A stretch of 26,494 bases of DNA, from positions 1-26,494 of the forward strand of contig CAJQNH010000017.1 in the NCBI GenBank assembly GCA_905479615.1, given 5' to 3'. The stretch is from an uncultured Eudoraea sp. Its GTDB lineage: Bacteria > Bacteroidota > Bacteroidia > Flavobacteriales > Flavobacteriaceae. Below, one piece after another: positions 15,598-23,701 of this stretch. The notes beneath the pieces are model-generated. The model had not been told where the DNA came from and did no database searches. It saw only the letters and a list, made by a program, of their open reading frames with translations. Within the stretch, counting starts at the first letter, position 1. Every line of letters starts with the position of its first letter. The position numbers and the translations under genes are program-made.

Positions 15598-17127
15598 TTA
15601 AACTTTATCTATGGCCAGTTTATAAGTGGGGTCTTCCAGGACATTTACGTCAATTATAGCATCTGCATTCGTTAACAAGCGCCTGCAGTCCTCACTTAAA
15701 TGCCTTAAATGTACCTTCTTCCCAACTTTATGATAGCGTTCCGTTATTTTGTTTAACGCTTCAATGGCAGACATATCTACTACTCTGCTTTCCTTAAAAT
15801 CTATAATAACCTCATCCGGATCCTCAAGTACATCGAACTTTTCATTAAACAAAGTCACAGATCCAAAAAATAGCGGCCCATAGATTTCGTAGTGCTTAAT
15901 TCCGTTATCGTCAATATATTTTCTGGCACGTATCCTTTTGGCGTTATCCCATGCAAAAACAAGAGCTGAGATAATTACACCAACTAAGACGGCCAACGCC
16001 AGATTATGTAGAAAAATGGTAACCAGAGTTACTAATATCATTACAAGAACATCAGATTTCGGCATTCTTCTGAACGTACGTAAACTGGCCCACTCAAATG
16101 TTCCCAGTGCAACCATAATCATTAATCCTGTAAGTGCAGCCATAGGCACTTTTTCAATCAAATTAGCCCCGAACATAATAAAGACAAGAAGCATTACAGA
16201 AGCCACTATGCCCGATAATCTTGCACGGGCTCCATTGGAAGTATTTATTAAACTCTGTCCTATCATGGCACAACCACCCATCCCGGAAAAAAGTCCGGAA
16301 AGTATGTTTGCTGTTCCCTGGGCAACTGCTTCTTTATTACCCCGCCCACGCGTTTCTGTAATTTCGTCTATAATATTTAGGGTCAATAAACTCTCTATTA
16401 GCCCAACCCCGGCGACTATAGCCGCATAAGGAAAAATGATCTGCAGGGTTTCCAAAGAAAAAGGCAGTTCCGGGATATGAAAGGGTGGAAAACCGCCCTG
16501 AATAGAGGCTATGTCACCAATTGTTTTTGTGTCAATATCAAATACAAGAACGAGCCCAAAAACAGCCAGGATAGCAATCAATGAAGCAGGAACTGCTTTA
16601 CTTAGTTTGGGTAATCCCCAAATTACGAGCATTGTGAAGAATACTAATCCTAAAAAAATAAACATGGTGCTCCCGGTCAACCATGAGCCATCAGATGACT
16701 TGAACTGGTCTAGCTGTGACATAAAAATAATGATAGCCAGGCCGTTTACAAATCCAAATATAACAGGATGAGGCACAAGACGCATCAATTTACCTAAACG
16801 AAGAAATCCGGCTGCCAACTGCAGTATTCCGGCCAATATCACCGCGGCAAATACGTATTCAACACCGTAATCCATGGCAAGCGAAACTATAACCACTGCT
16901 ACCGCCCCGGTAGCTCCGGAAATCATTCCGGGTCTACCTCCCAGAACAGAAGTAACCAGCCCCATAACAAATGCCGCATATAATCCGGTTAAAGGGGATA
17001 AGCCTGCTATAAGAGCGAATGCTATGGCCTCTGGAACCAAAGCCAACGCAACAGTTAATCCAGATAGGACTTCAGTTTTGTAATTTACTTTTTGTGAAAA
17101 ATCAAATAGATTTAAGTACTTTTTCAT
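15598..17127 (-). CDS. SulP/SLC26-family anion transporter with STAS domain
   Basis: A 509-residue inner-membrane transporter of the SulP family (sulfate, bicarbonate or dicarboxylate, usually with Na+ or H+). The N-terminal motif VALALVPEAIAFALIAGLSPLTGLYAAF, split here across two helices, is the SulP hallmark; about 10-14 membrane helices follow. The C-terminus is a cytoplasmic STAS domain (roughly 415-505) with VIIDFKESRVVDMSAIEAL. Size and layout resemble the BicA-like bicarbonate branch, but the ion is not certain. A TTG 20 codons upstream keeps the frame open; the ATG giving MKKYLNLFDF is preferred because a perfect -7 element lies in between. It is a single-gene unit. Confidence 0.93.
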   Translation of the reverse strand: MKKYLNLFDFSQKVNYKTEVLSGLTVALALVPEAIAFALIAGLSPLTGLYAAFVMGLVTSVLGGRPGMISGATGAVAVVIVSLAMDYGVEYVFAAVILAGILQLAAGFLRLGKLMRLVPHPVIFGFVNGLAIIIFMSQLDQFKSSDGSWLTGSTMFIFLGLVFFTMLVIWGLPKLSKAVPASLIAILAVFGLVLVFDIDTKTIGDIASIQGGFPPFHIPELPFSLETLQIIFPYAAIVAGVGLIESLLTLNIIDEITETRGRGNKEAVAQGTANILSGLFSGMGGCAMIGQSLINTSNGARARLSGIVASVMLLVFIMFGANLIEKVPMAALTGLMIMVALGTFEWASLRTFRRMPKSDVLVMILVTLVTIFLHNLALAVLVGVIISALVFAWDNAKRIRARKYIDDNGIKHYEIYGPLFFGSVTLFNEKFDVLEDPDEVIIDFKESRVVDMSAIEALNKITERYHKVGKKVHLRHLSEDCRRLLTNADAIIDVNVLEDPTYKLAIDKV

Positions 17128-17147
17128 GCCTTCTGCAATTAAGGGCG

Positions 17148-17155
17148 CAAAAGTA
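17148..17155 (-). promoter_or_regulatory. SulP gene -7 promoter element
   Basis: Minus-strand TACTTTTG is an exact TAnnTTTG match. Initiation about 7 nt later would leave a 14-nt leader to the ATG at 17127. Because the element lies inside the longer open frame, it decides against the upstream TTG start. Confidence 0.55.
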
Positions 17156-17187
17156 GTGTTTATTCGTCTTTTAGGAAAAGGAATCAA

Positions 17188-17481
17188 AAATAATGGGTTT
17201 CACACCTTATAATCCTTCCTGTATTCTCACCATCAATTTTCACATCACACCTATTTACAGTTGAAGAAAATGTACTCGCAAATAGGTAATGGCAATTGTA
17301 ACTTTCTCCTACTGTTGAGAATCTCGGCAACAAGGAAGAGGTGCGTACATTTGCCCGGGAAAACCCAAAATAAATACAGTTTTATCCTTTTATTTTATAA
17401 CGATAGTCGCAATTTAATTTTAGAAGTTAATGTCATTTATGCAGATTACCGAAATTGTTAAATAACTCTAACAGGTATATA
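17188..17481. other. Intergenic stretch with no supported gene
   Basis: The region between the SulP gene upstream part and the end of the symporter gene holds a 66-codon plus-strand frame from 17261, but its composition (Cys, Arg, Asn-rich, no domain) and lack of a placed promoter make it unlikely to be real. A TACATTTG at 17346 on the plus strand lies inside that frame and leads to nothing recognisable. No convincing terminator for the symporter gene was seen. Confidence 0.45.
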
Positions 17482-19161
17482 CTAACCTCCTATCCCCAAA
17501 GGACTGAAAATTACCCATATTATCAGGACAAGTACAACCAATACCAAGGTAATCAGCACATCTTTTGTCCATCGAATTTTTCCTTTTGAAGCATACTTTT
17601 GAAAAGTAACCAGTTGTAACTTTTCCGCGGACTGGGGGGCTCCCATTTTACTAACCAACATCAATAGTCCTGCACAGAAAAGGAAGAGGTAAAGAGCAAA
17701 ATGCAGAAAGTTAATATCCAGAAAAATGCCAAACAATGAATTTTTTGAAACCACCAAGATCTTTTCGTTACGAAGAAATTCTGTTACCAATCTTAAAATT
17801 CCAAGCACAAACCCGGCCCATAAGGTAATTATAGCACCACGGGCATTGATCCATTTATAGAATAACCCAAAAAGAAAAACAGCGGCAATTGGAGGAGCTA
17901 TGTAGGCTTGTATATTTTGAAGATAATGAAAAATCCCTCCTCCCATCATTGATTTCATAAAAGGGATCCATCCTAAACTAACTATCACCAATACGGAAGT
18001 AGCGATTTGTCCAAATCGAACCAATTCCCTTTCAGAAGCATTGGGTCTTTTTTGTTGGTAAAAATCTATGGTCAACAAAGTAGAACTAGAGTTAAAGGCA
18101 GAGGACAATGAACTCATTAAAGCTGCCAGTAATCCTGCAATAGCCAATCCTTTTATTCCCGCAGGAAGAAAAGTGGTAATCATTGTAGGCAGAGCCTGGT
18201 CCGCATTGTCCATAGAAAAACTAATTTGTCCATTTTGAAGTAATGCATAGGCAATTACTCCGGGTATAAAAAAGATAAAAACCGGAAGCAACTTTAAAAA
18301 TCCCGCAAAAAGGGCCCCTCTCCTTGCGTTAAGCACATCTTTTGCTGACAGGGCCCTTTGAACTATATATTGGTCAGTACACCAATACCAAACCCCTAAA
18401 ATAGGGGCGCCAAACAGCATTCCCGTCCAAGGGTATTCGGTGTCGGACATGGGCCTCCATAAATTAAAAAAGCGTTCCACTGGCGGATTCCCATTCTGTT
18501 CAGAAGCAGCAGCTATGATGTTTATCATTTCATCCCAGCCCCCCAGCTGATAAAGCCCAAAACATGTAACTGCAACGGTCCCGATCAGTAAAATAAAAGC
18601 CTGGACCATATCTGTATAGATGACCGCTTTTAATCCTCCAAGGACGGTATAAAACCCGGTTGCAACAACTGTAATAATTGCACCTGTCCAAAAAGAAATT
18701 CCCATAGTTTCAAAAACCAGGGCTCCAGCAAATATGATTAGCGAAATTTTAGTAATAACATAAGCCAAGATGGAAACTACAGAAAGGTAATTTCTACAAG
18801 CTTTGGAATAACGTTTTTCCAAAAATTCAGGCATGGTATATACTCCCGTCCTTAAATAAAAGGGGACAAATACCCATCCTAGCAAAATTAGTATGAGGGA
18901 GGCAAGGATTTCAAAATTGGCCATTGGCATATTTGCCCGGGCTCCTGCACCTGATACCCCTAAGATAATTTCAGAACCAATATTAGAAGCAAATAAGGAA
19001 GCTCCAATAACAAACCAGCCCTGGTTTTTACCGGCCAGAAAATAATCCACCGGTCCTTTGGAATCCTCTTTGTTCCCCGAAGCCCATTTCGCAATCCACA
19101 GAATAATTCCAAAATAAATAACGAGGATGGTGATGTCCCAAACTCCAATATTTGATAACAT
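17482..19161 (-). CDS. Sodium:solute symporter (SSS/SLC5, SGLT-like)
   Basis: A 559-residue inner-membrane permease that would import an organic solute with Na+. The family pattern is clear: VDYFLAGKNQGWFVIGASLFASNIGSE spans the first two helices, followed by MPEFLEKRYS and GGLKAVIYTDMVQAFILL; about 14 hydrophobic helices run to the C-terminus. It is closest in style to the sugar-transporting SGLT branch (SLC5), but the solute is not determined; a sugar, polyol or related organic compound is the leading guess. It lies 73 bp downstream of the phytanoyl-CoA dioxygenase-like gene on the same strand with no separate promoter element seen, so the two are probably one operon under the divergent AraC regulator. 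Confidence 0.92.
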   Translation of the reverse strand: MLSNIGVWDITILVIYFGIILWIAKWASGNKEDSKGPVDYFLAGKNQGWFVIGASLFASNIGSEIILGVSGAGARANMPMANFEILASLILILLGWVFVPFYLRTGVYTMPEFLEKRYSKACRNYLSVVSILAYVITKISLIIFAGALVFETMGISFWTGAIITVVATGFYTVLGGLKAVIYTDMVQAFILLIGTVAVTCFGLYQLGGWDEMINIIAAASEQNGNPPVERFFNLWRPMSDTEYPWTGMLFGAPILGVWYWCTDQYIVQRALSAKDVLNARRGALFAGFLKLLPVFIFFIPGVIAYALLQNGQISFSMDNADQALPTMITTFLPAGIKGLAIAGLLAALMSSLSSAFNSSSTLLTIDFYQQKRPNASERELVRFGQIATSVLVIVSLGWIPFMKSMMGGGIFHYLQNIQAYIAPPIAAVFLFGLFYKWINARGAIITLWAGFVLGILRLVTEFLRNEKILVVSKNSLFGIFLDINFLHFALYLFLFCAGLLMLVSKMGAPQSAEKLQLVTFQKYASKGKIRWTKDVLITLVLVVLVLIIWVIFSPLGIGG

Positions 19162-19234
19162 AGCTTTGGCTTTTTAGTCTTGATTAATCATTGAAAGTAC
19201 CAAAAAATGCGTTTGTCACCATCACCATTATTTT

Positions 19235-20209
19235 CTACCATTTTTTCAACCCTAATAATTTTTCTCCCAATTCATTTAATTCGGCAGTTTTGTATCTCGT
19301 CTGCTCCCAATTTCTTGGATCACCAGGAAATGCATAACCCTCAGGAGCTATTCTGTTCTTCCAGGAATTAATGCGCCATTGTTTTAATTCTTCATTTTCT
19401 TCCTCTGCAGGCATCATAGAAATGTATTGGGCAATCCTAACTTTATCCTCAGATTTATTAGGTCTGATCCCATGGGGCTGCGTGCTATTAAATATAAGAA
19501 GATCACCAATTTCTAATTTCACTTTTACAATCTTATCTTCTAATTCTGATATGTCAGGTTGAAAGTGATCTCTATCTTCAGGCTGGGTAAGCTTCCAACC
19601 ATCATAATTCCTATACAACCAGGGAATACATTGAAAACCTCCCATATCCTCATCTGTTTGATCAGCAAGTGCCAATACTCCCTGTACATTCTGCGGTTTA
19701 GTTTCGGGATCATAATCCCAGTGTATAAATCCTTTCCTTTCAAATCCCGGCCTTTGAGGAAAATTAAGATTGGCCCTATCAATTGTAACCCAAAGTTTTT
19801 CTGTCCCCCAAACATCGACAAAGGCATCATAAACGCGTTGCATTTGCCTGTTATTCCATAGGTGCTGGTTATTGTATACCTCAACCATACCCGTTCCTGT
19901 TAATTCTTTCATTTGCATTTCGGCCCTTGGTGGAGCATACCAGGTTTCACTATCCCTAGGATCCTTTTCATCAAATTCCCACAAAAAATCTGCTGTTGCC
20001 TTTGCCTGAGATACAGGAACCGCATTTTTAATTACGATATAGCCCTTCTGCTTCCAAAATTCCCAATCCTTTTCACTAAGAACCCGTAACGGAACATTAT
20101 TAGACAGATCATTTAATTTAATTTTACTACTTGTAGCGGTTGAGGGATTTCCAGGAATATCCTTATGAGCCTTATTGGCCATTTCCAGTTTGGATGCTGC
20201 TTTTTCCAT
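19235..20209 (-). CDS. Phytanoyl-CoA dioxygenase (PhyH) family protein
   Basis: A 324-residue Fe(II)/2-oxoglutarate-dependent dioxygenase of the PhyH family. The facial triad is readable: His163 and Asp165 in FIHWDYDPETKP, and His246 in NSTQPHGIRPN, with Arg249 or Arg258 available for the 2-oxoglutarate carboxylate. GFQCIPWLYRNYDGW and VEIGDLLIF-type strands (here KLEIGDLLIF) match the family core. Bacterial members hydroxylate or demethylate diverse small molecules; the substrate here is unknown. About 20 extra residues precede the conserved part (MEKAASKLEMANK), with no signal peptide. First gene of the operon with the symporter; its promoter region is shared with the divergent AraC gene and contains phased repeats. 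Confidence 0.9.
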   Translation of the reverse strand: MEKAASKLEMANKAHKDIPGNPSTATSSKIKLNDLSNNVPLRVLSEKDWEFWKQKGYIVIKNAVPVSQAKATADFLWEFDEKDPRDSETWYAPPRAEMQMKELTGTGMVEVYNNQHLWNNRQMQRVYDAFVDVWGTEKLWVTIDRANLNFPQRPGFERKGFIHWDYDPETKPQNVQGVLALADQTDEDMGGFQCIPWLYRNYDGWKLTQPEDRDHFQPDISELEDKIVKVKLEIGDLLIFNSTQPHGIRPNKSEDKVRIAQYISMMPAEEENEELKQWRINSWKNRIAPEGYAFPGDPRNWEQTRYKTAELNELGEKLLGLKKW

Positions 20210-20239
20210 GATAATTCTGTATTGCGATTAAAAGATATT

Positions 20240-20247
20240 CAAATCTA
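20240..20247 (-). promoter_or_regulatory. PhyH-gene -7 promoter element
   Basis: Minus-strand TAGATTTG matches TAnnTTTG, giving a leader of about 24 nt. The -33 position lacks a good TTG, as expected for an activator-dependent promoter. The TATATTG repeats lie about 63-90 bp upstream of the expected transcription start. Confidence 0.5.
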
Positions 20248-20295
20248 AAAAGATCAAATAGTGAATTCCACCTTGATTTTGATATATAATTGAAC

Positions 20296-20323
20296 TATAT
20301 TGATATATTATAACAATATATTG
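20296..20323. promoter_or_regulatory. Candidate AraC operator: TATATTG repeats 21 bp apart
   Basis: TATATTG occurs at 20296-20302 and 20317-20323, exactly 21 bp (two helical turns) apart, the spacing typical of the tandem half-sites bound by AraC-family dimers. The inverted copy CAATATA at 20314-20320 overlaps the second repeat. The site lies between the divergent PhyH and AraC genes, upstream of both. The surrounding sequence is very AT-rich, so chance similarity is possible. Confidence 0.45.
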
Positions 20324-20355
20324 GTCAATAATAACAATTATGTTAAATTTTTGAT

Positions 20356-21204
20356 TTGAAAATTCAATTAGAACAAATAAATCCGGATGCCAAAAGCTCC
20401 TTCCGGTTACTACACAATCCAAGATTGAATGATTTATTTTACTGGCATTTTCACCCGGAATATGAATTGGTTTACATTGAAGGCGCTAACGGAACAAGGC
20501 ATGTAGGAGATCATATCTCTCAATATGAGCATAGTGATCTGGTATTAATAGGGTCCAATATACCTCATCTAAATTTCGATTATGGCATACAGACCGATTA
20601 CAAAAAAGAAGTTTTACATGTTAGTTCGGCGTTTAAGAACAAAATATTTACCGAAATACCGGAGCTGACTGAAGTATTTGAACTCTTTGAAAAATCTCAG
20701 CAGGGAATAGCATTTACAGGAAGAACCAAGGTAAATATTGGCTCAAGGCTTAAAAAGCTTCATGTTTTGGCACCATTTTCCCAGTTTCTGGAAGTACTTC
20801 ATATTTTCTCCATTTTAGCGACCTCCAAGGAGTATGTTTTATTGCATGATTATCCTGTAATCAATAAATACAGTCAAAAACAACAGGACCGTTTAAAAAA
20901 TATCTACGCATTTATAGATGAAAACTACCAACGTAAAATAGAGCTTAAAGAAGTAGCAGCACTTTCCAACTTGAGTAAAGAAGCTTTTTGCCGATATTTT
21001 AAGGGTGCCACAGGAAGTACTTTTACATCCTTTTTAAACCAATATCGTATTAGCCAGGCCAAACGATTGCTTCTGAAAGGAAGAAATATAAGTGAGACTT
21101 GCTACGAATGTGGTTATGAAAGTCTTTCTTATTTTAATCGTATTTTTAAAAAAATTGCCAACGAAAATCCTTCTGATTTTAAAAAAAGATATCTGAAAAG
21201 GTGA
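20356..21204 (+). CDS. AraC-family transcriptional regulator
   Basis: A 282-residue regulator. The N-terminal cupin-like sensing domain contains FYWHFHPEYELVYIEGANGTRHVGDH and SNIPHLNF, typical of ligand-sensing AraC proteins. The C-terminal double helix-turn-helix covers about 185-280: IELKEVAALSNLSKEAFCRYFK for the first and ISETCYECGYESLSYFNRIFKK for the second. No ATG is available: a stop lies four codons upstream in frame, and the TTG giving MKIQLEQINPDAKSSFRLLH fits the family N-terminus. It is divergent from the PhyH/symporter operon, with an operator-like repeat between, and is therefore the likely inducer-responsive activator of that operon. Confidence 0.9.
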   Translation: MKIQLEQINPDAKSSFRLLHNPRLNDLFYWHFHPEYELVYIEGANGTRHVGDHISQYEHSDLVLIGSNIPHLNFDYGIQTDYKKEVLHVSSAFKNKIFTEIPELTEVFELFEKSQQGIAFTGRTKVNIGSRLKKLHVLAPFSQFLEVLHIFSILATSKEYVLLHDYPVINKYSQKQQDRLKNIYAFIDENYQRKIELKEVAALSNLSKEAFCRYFKGATGSTFTSFLNQYRISQAKRLLLKGRNISETCYECGYESLSYFNRIFKKIANENPSDFKKRYLKR

Positions 21205-21297
21205 TTCTTGTTACTGCTCAAAATCCGGAAAATTTACTTTCACCCTAACCTTTTAAATAGCTTCTCTTTACTATTGGTAAGCAAATAATAATGACAT

Positions 21298-21333
21298 AAA
21301 AAAACCGCCCTGAATCTAAATCCGGGGCAGTTT
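21298..21333 (-). terminator. Intrinsic terminator on minus strand without an annotated gene
   Basis: Read on the minus strand, AAACTGCCC and GGGCGGTTT form the stem (one T-G wobble), extended after a mismatch by GGAT/ATTC around a 4-nt loop, and followed by seven T. On the plus strand the hairpin is preceded by the A-run and lacks a T-tract, so it is oriented for minus-strand transcripts arriving from the right. No conventional minus-strand gene exists there. Confidence 0.75.
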
Positions 21334-21337
21334 CTAA

Positions 21338-21418
21338 CTAAATAACCAACCAAAAATAATTTTTCATCCTCATCCTATGCTCTACTACCTTAAATAACGC
21401 ATAATTCAAAGTTTTCAT
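21338..21418 (-). CDS. Candidate 26-aa small ORF before terminator
   Basis: A 26-codon ORF reads MKTLNYALFKVVEHR then MRMKNYFWLVI, ending in TAG four bases before the stem of the minus-strand terminator. The peptide is basic in the first two thirds and ends in a hydrophobic aromatic stretch, too short for a full membrane helix. The frame is closed by a TAA nine codons upstream of the ATG. No Shine-Dalgarno or -7 element is evident. It could be a true small protein gene, a leader peptide, or a chance frame in a small RNA; the placement directly before a terminator is the only support. I do not recognise the peptide. Confidence 0.35.
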   Translation of the reverse strand: MKTLNYALFKVVEHRMRMKNYFWLVI

Positions 21419-21567
21419 TGTACAGAAACAGGTGAAGCGGTGTTAAAATTTTATGTATTTCATCGTTTTCTAAAAGGCGAGTTTAATAGTACGCGGTAAA
21501 GTTCATTTACTTGTAAATTATTATAACTTATTGATTTTCATATAAGTAAGTCGTTATTTTTTTTAAT

Positions 21568-21575
21568 TACATTTG
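21568..21575 (+). promoter_or_regulatory. gpsA -7 promoter element
   Basis: TACATTTG is a perfect TAnnTTTG match 18 bp ahead of the gpsA ATG and would give a leader of about 12 nt. It argues for the ATG at 21594 over the TTG just before it. Confidence 0.55.
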
Positions 21576-21593
21576 ATGGTCTAATTTAATTTG

Positions 21594-22595
21594 ATGGAAA
21601 AAGAATTAAAAATTGCAGTTCTGGGTGGTGGAAGCTGGGCCACAGCCATTGTAAAAATGCTCACAGAAAACCAGGATAAAGTAATCTGGTATATGCGCAA
21701 TGAGGAAGCTCTAGAATATATAAAAGCCAACAAACACAACCCTAATTACCTTACTTCTGTTGAGTTTCAAATGAAACAATTAGTTCTTACGAATAATATG
21801 GACGAAGCCGTTTCCAAGGCTAGTCTGTTGATTTTTGCAATTCCATCAGCTTTTTTAGAGAGTGAACTCAAAAAACTTACTATCCCTTTTAGGGATAAAA
21901 TTATATTTTCAGCTATCAAAGGAATTGTTCCAGAAACAGGTTTAATTGTTGGTGAGCATTTTCATAAAAAATATGGTATACCAATTGAAAATATTGGGGT
22001 GATTACGGGTCCCTGCCATGCTGAAGAGGTTGCCTTAGAGCGCTTGTCCTATTTAACAGTTGCTTGTGCAGATACGGCTAAAGCCAGTATGCTTTCTGAA
22101 CATTTGAACAGCCATTATATTAAGACCAAAATTTCCGATGATATCATAGGAACCGAATATGCTGCAATGCTTAAAAATATTTACGCATTAGCAGCAGGCA
22201 TAGCCCACGGATTAGGATATGGCGATAATTTCCAAGCGGTTTTAATGAGTAATGCCATCCGCGAAATGAAGCGTTATATTTCTAGGGTTCACAAGATGAA
22301 ACGGAATATCAATAATTCTGCCTATCTGGGGGATTTACTTGTTACGGGCTATTCAACTTTTAGCCGCAACAGGATGTTCGGAAATATGATTGGCAAGGGG
22401 TATAGGGTAAAAAGTGCTATGATGGAAATGAAAATGATAGCAGAAGGTTATTATGCAACCGAAAGTGCCTATAAATTAAAATCAACATTTAAAAAGAAAG
22501 TTAAGACCCCAATTATTGATGCCGTATATGATATCCTTTATAAGCAAAAGAGCGCCAAAATAACTTTCAAAGCACTTACAGATAAATTAGATTGA
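21594..22595 (+). CDS. gpsA: NAD(P)H-dependent glycerol-3-phosphate dehydrogenase
   Basis: Reduces dihydroxyacetone phosphate to sn-glycerol-3-phosphate for phospholipid synthesis, in the cytoplasm; 333 residues, the usual length. The nucleotide-binding start is IAVLGGGSWATAIVKML. VITGPCHAEEVA and the catalytic lysine region EYAAMLKNIYALAAGIAHGLGYGDN match the family closely, and the C-terminal substrate region contains GDLLVTGYSTFSRNRMFG. The family usually has GPSHAEE; here Cys replaces the Ser. A TTG directly precedes the ATG, but the ATG is the natural start. The second glycerol-3-phosphate enzyme in the window is glpD, which runs the opposite reaction. Confidence 0.96.
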   Translation: MEKELKIAVLGGGSWATAIVKMLTENQDKVIWYMRNEEALEYIKANKHNPNYLTSVEFQMKQLVLTNNMDEAVSKASLLIFAIPSAFLESELKKLTIPFRDKIIFSAIKGIVPETGLIVGEHFHKKYGIPIENIGVITGPCHAEEVALERLSYLTVACADTAKASMLSEHLNSHYIKTKISDDIIGTEYAAMLKNIYALAAGIAHGLGYGDNFQAVLMSNAIREMKRYISRVHKMKRNINNSAYLGDLLVTGYSTFSRNRMFGNMIGKGYRVKSAMMEMKMIAEGYYATESAYKLKSTFKKKVKTPIIDAVYDILYKQKSAKITFKALTDKLD

Positions 22596-22673
22596 CCCTG
22601 AAATTTTTTTATTAGGTTCTAAATGAATATTTTAGAAATATTTTGGCGCCATGCTATGTCTAAATATTTTTAA

Positions 22674-23690
22674 ATGAATCTAAAATATATCCATCTTTTA
22701 ATAGTGGTCTCTGTCATTTTTTTATGCATGGCTTTCACTTCAGACGGCCGTTCTGAATCCGCTGAAATAACAAAAAAATTAAATTCCTTTGTTACTTATT
22801 CCCAAGAAATTCCAGGTAGCGAGATTACCATTAAAATGAACCCTATAAAAGGAGGTAAATTTTTGATGGGAAGTAATAGCCATAAAGAAGATGAAAAACC
22901 TCAACACAAGGTTTTGGTAGATGATTTCTGGATGGGTGCCTTTGAAATAACATGGGATCAATATGAGCTTTTTTTAGAGAGACAGATTGACACTATTGGA
23001 CTGAAAGATTTAGATACAAAAGTTACTATAGACATTGATGCCATATCTTCCGCAACAACCCCATATGTAGATATGAGTCACGGCATGGGTAAAAAAGGGT
23101 ATCCTGTTGTAAATATTACCCAATATGCGGCAATAACATTTTGCAAATGGTTAAGCGCGAAAACAGGAAATTTCTATAGACTTCCCACAGAAGCAGAATG
23201 GGAATATGCGGCCAGGGCTGGTAGCACTACTACCTATCATTTTGGTGAAGATCCTGTTGAATTAAATTTATATGCCTGGTATGATCAGAATAGTGAAGAT
23301 AAATATCAGAAAGTAGGTGCTAAGTTACCTAATAAGTATGGCCTTTACGATATCCACGGTAATGTTGCAGAATGGACTATGGATGAATACACTGCAGAAA
23401 CATATGCTAATAGATTAGGCAAAACAACAAACAATCCATGGATAAAACCCACAAAACTATATCCAAGATCTGTGCGTGGGGGCTCCTGGATGGATCCCGC
23501 TATTGAACTCAGATCATCTGCCCGGATAGGTTCCTCGGCAGAATGGAAAAGAATTGACCCGCAGATTCCCAAAAGCCGCTGGTGGTTTACCAATGCACCA
23601 AATGTTGGTTTTAGAATTATTCGCCCAAAAGAAACCCCAACAAAGGAAGAAATGGAGACTTATTGGCTTGCTGCAATTGATGACTATTAA
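22674..23690 (+). CDS. SUMF1/FGE-like exported protein, active-site cysteines absent
   Basis: A 338-residue exported protein of the formylglycine-generating enzyme/SUMF1 fold. A signal-like segment YIHLLIVVSVIFLCMAF opens it. Fold motifs are in order: GGKFLMGSNSHKEDEKPQHKV, FEITWDQYELFL, RLPTEAEWEYAARAG, YDIHGNVAEWTMDEY, RSVRGGSWMDPA and NVGFRI. In true FGE two cysteines follow RGGS(Y/W) (RGGSYLCHDSYC in the actinobacterial enzyme); here the stretch reads RGGSWMDPAIEL, so both are missing, and copper-dependent Cys oxidation is not expected. No sulfatase gene is nearby. It may bind a ligand or be another kind of enzyme. The Gfo/Idh oxidoreductase gene starts 11 bp after its stop. Confidence 0.87.
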   Translation: MNLKYIHLLIVVSVIFLCMAFTSDGRSESAEITKKLNSFVTYSQEIPGSEITIKMNPIKGGKFLMGSNSHKEDEKPQHKVLVDDFWMGAFEITWDQYELFLERQIDTIGLKDLDTKVTIDIDAISSATTPYVDMSHGMGKKGYPVVNITQYAAITFCKWLSAKTGNFYRLPTEAEWEYAARAGSTTTYHFGEDPVELNLYAWYDQNSEDKYQKVGAKLPNKYGLYDIHGNVAEWTMDEYTAETYANRLGKTTNNPWIKPTKLYPRSVRGGSWMDPAIELRSSARIGSSAEWKRIDPQIPKSRWWFTNAPNVGFRIIRPKETPTKEEMETYWLAAIDDY

Positions 23691-23701
23691 AAACTTTACA
23701 T

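Larger units (their letters stand above)
21205..21590. other. Gap with orphan minus-strand terminator and a mini-ORF
   Basis: This 386-bp stretch between the AraC and gpsA genes holds a minus-strand terminator, a 26-codon minus-strand ORF ending just before it, and the gpsA -7 element on the plus strand; these are listed separately. The remainder (21205-21297 and 21419-21567) shows nothing I recognise. The minus strand has no TAnnTTTG element upstream of the mini-ORF. Confidence 0.6.

Noticed and set aside
15938..16429. 163-codon plus-strand frame inside the SulP gene
   Set aside because: It is antisense to conserved SulP membrane segments; the Thr/Ile/Pro-rich translation is typical of a shadow frame.
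17261..17461. 66-codon plus-strand frame in the SulP-symporter gap
   Set aside because: No promoter element upstream, no recognisable domain, and a composition rich in Cys, Arg and Asn that looks like translated non-coding DNA.
20228..20422. 64-codon minus-strand frame over the AraC start and intergenic region
   Set aside because: It is mostly translated AT-rich repeat sequence (runs of Ile, Tyr, Val) and overlaps the secure AraC N-terminus.
22645..22655. TGGCGCCA palindrome upstream of the FGE-like gene
   Set aside because: Eight bases only, with no placement relative to a recognisable promoter; likely chance or a restriction-type palindrome.
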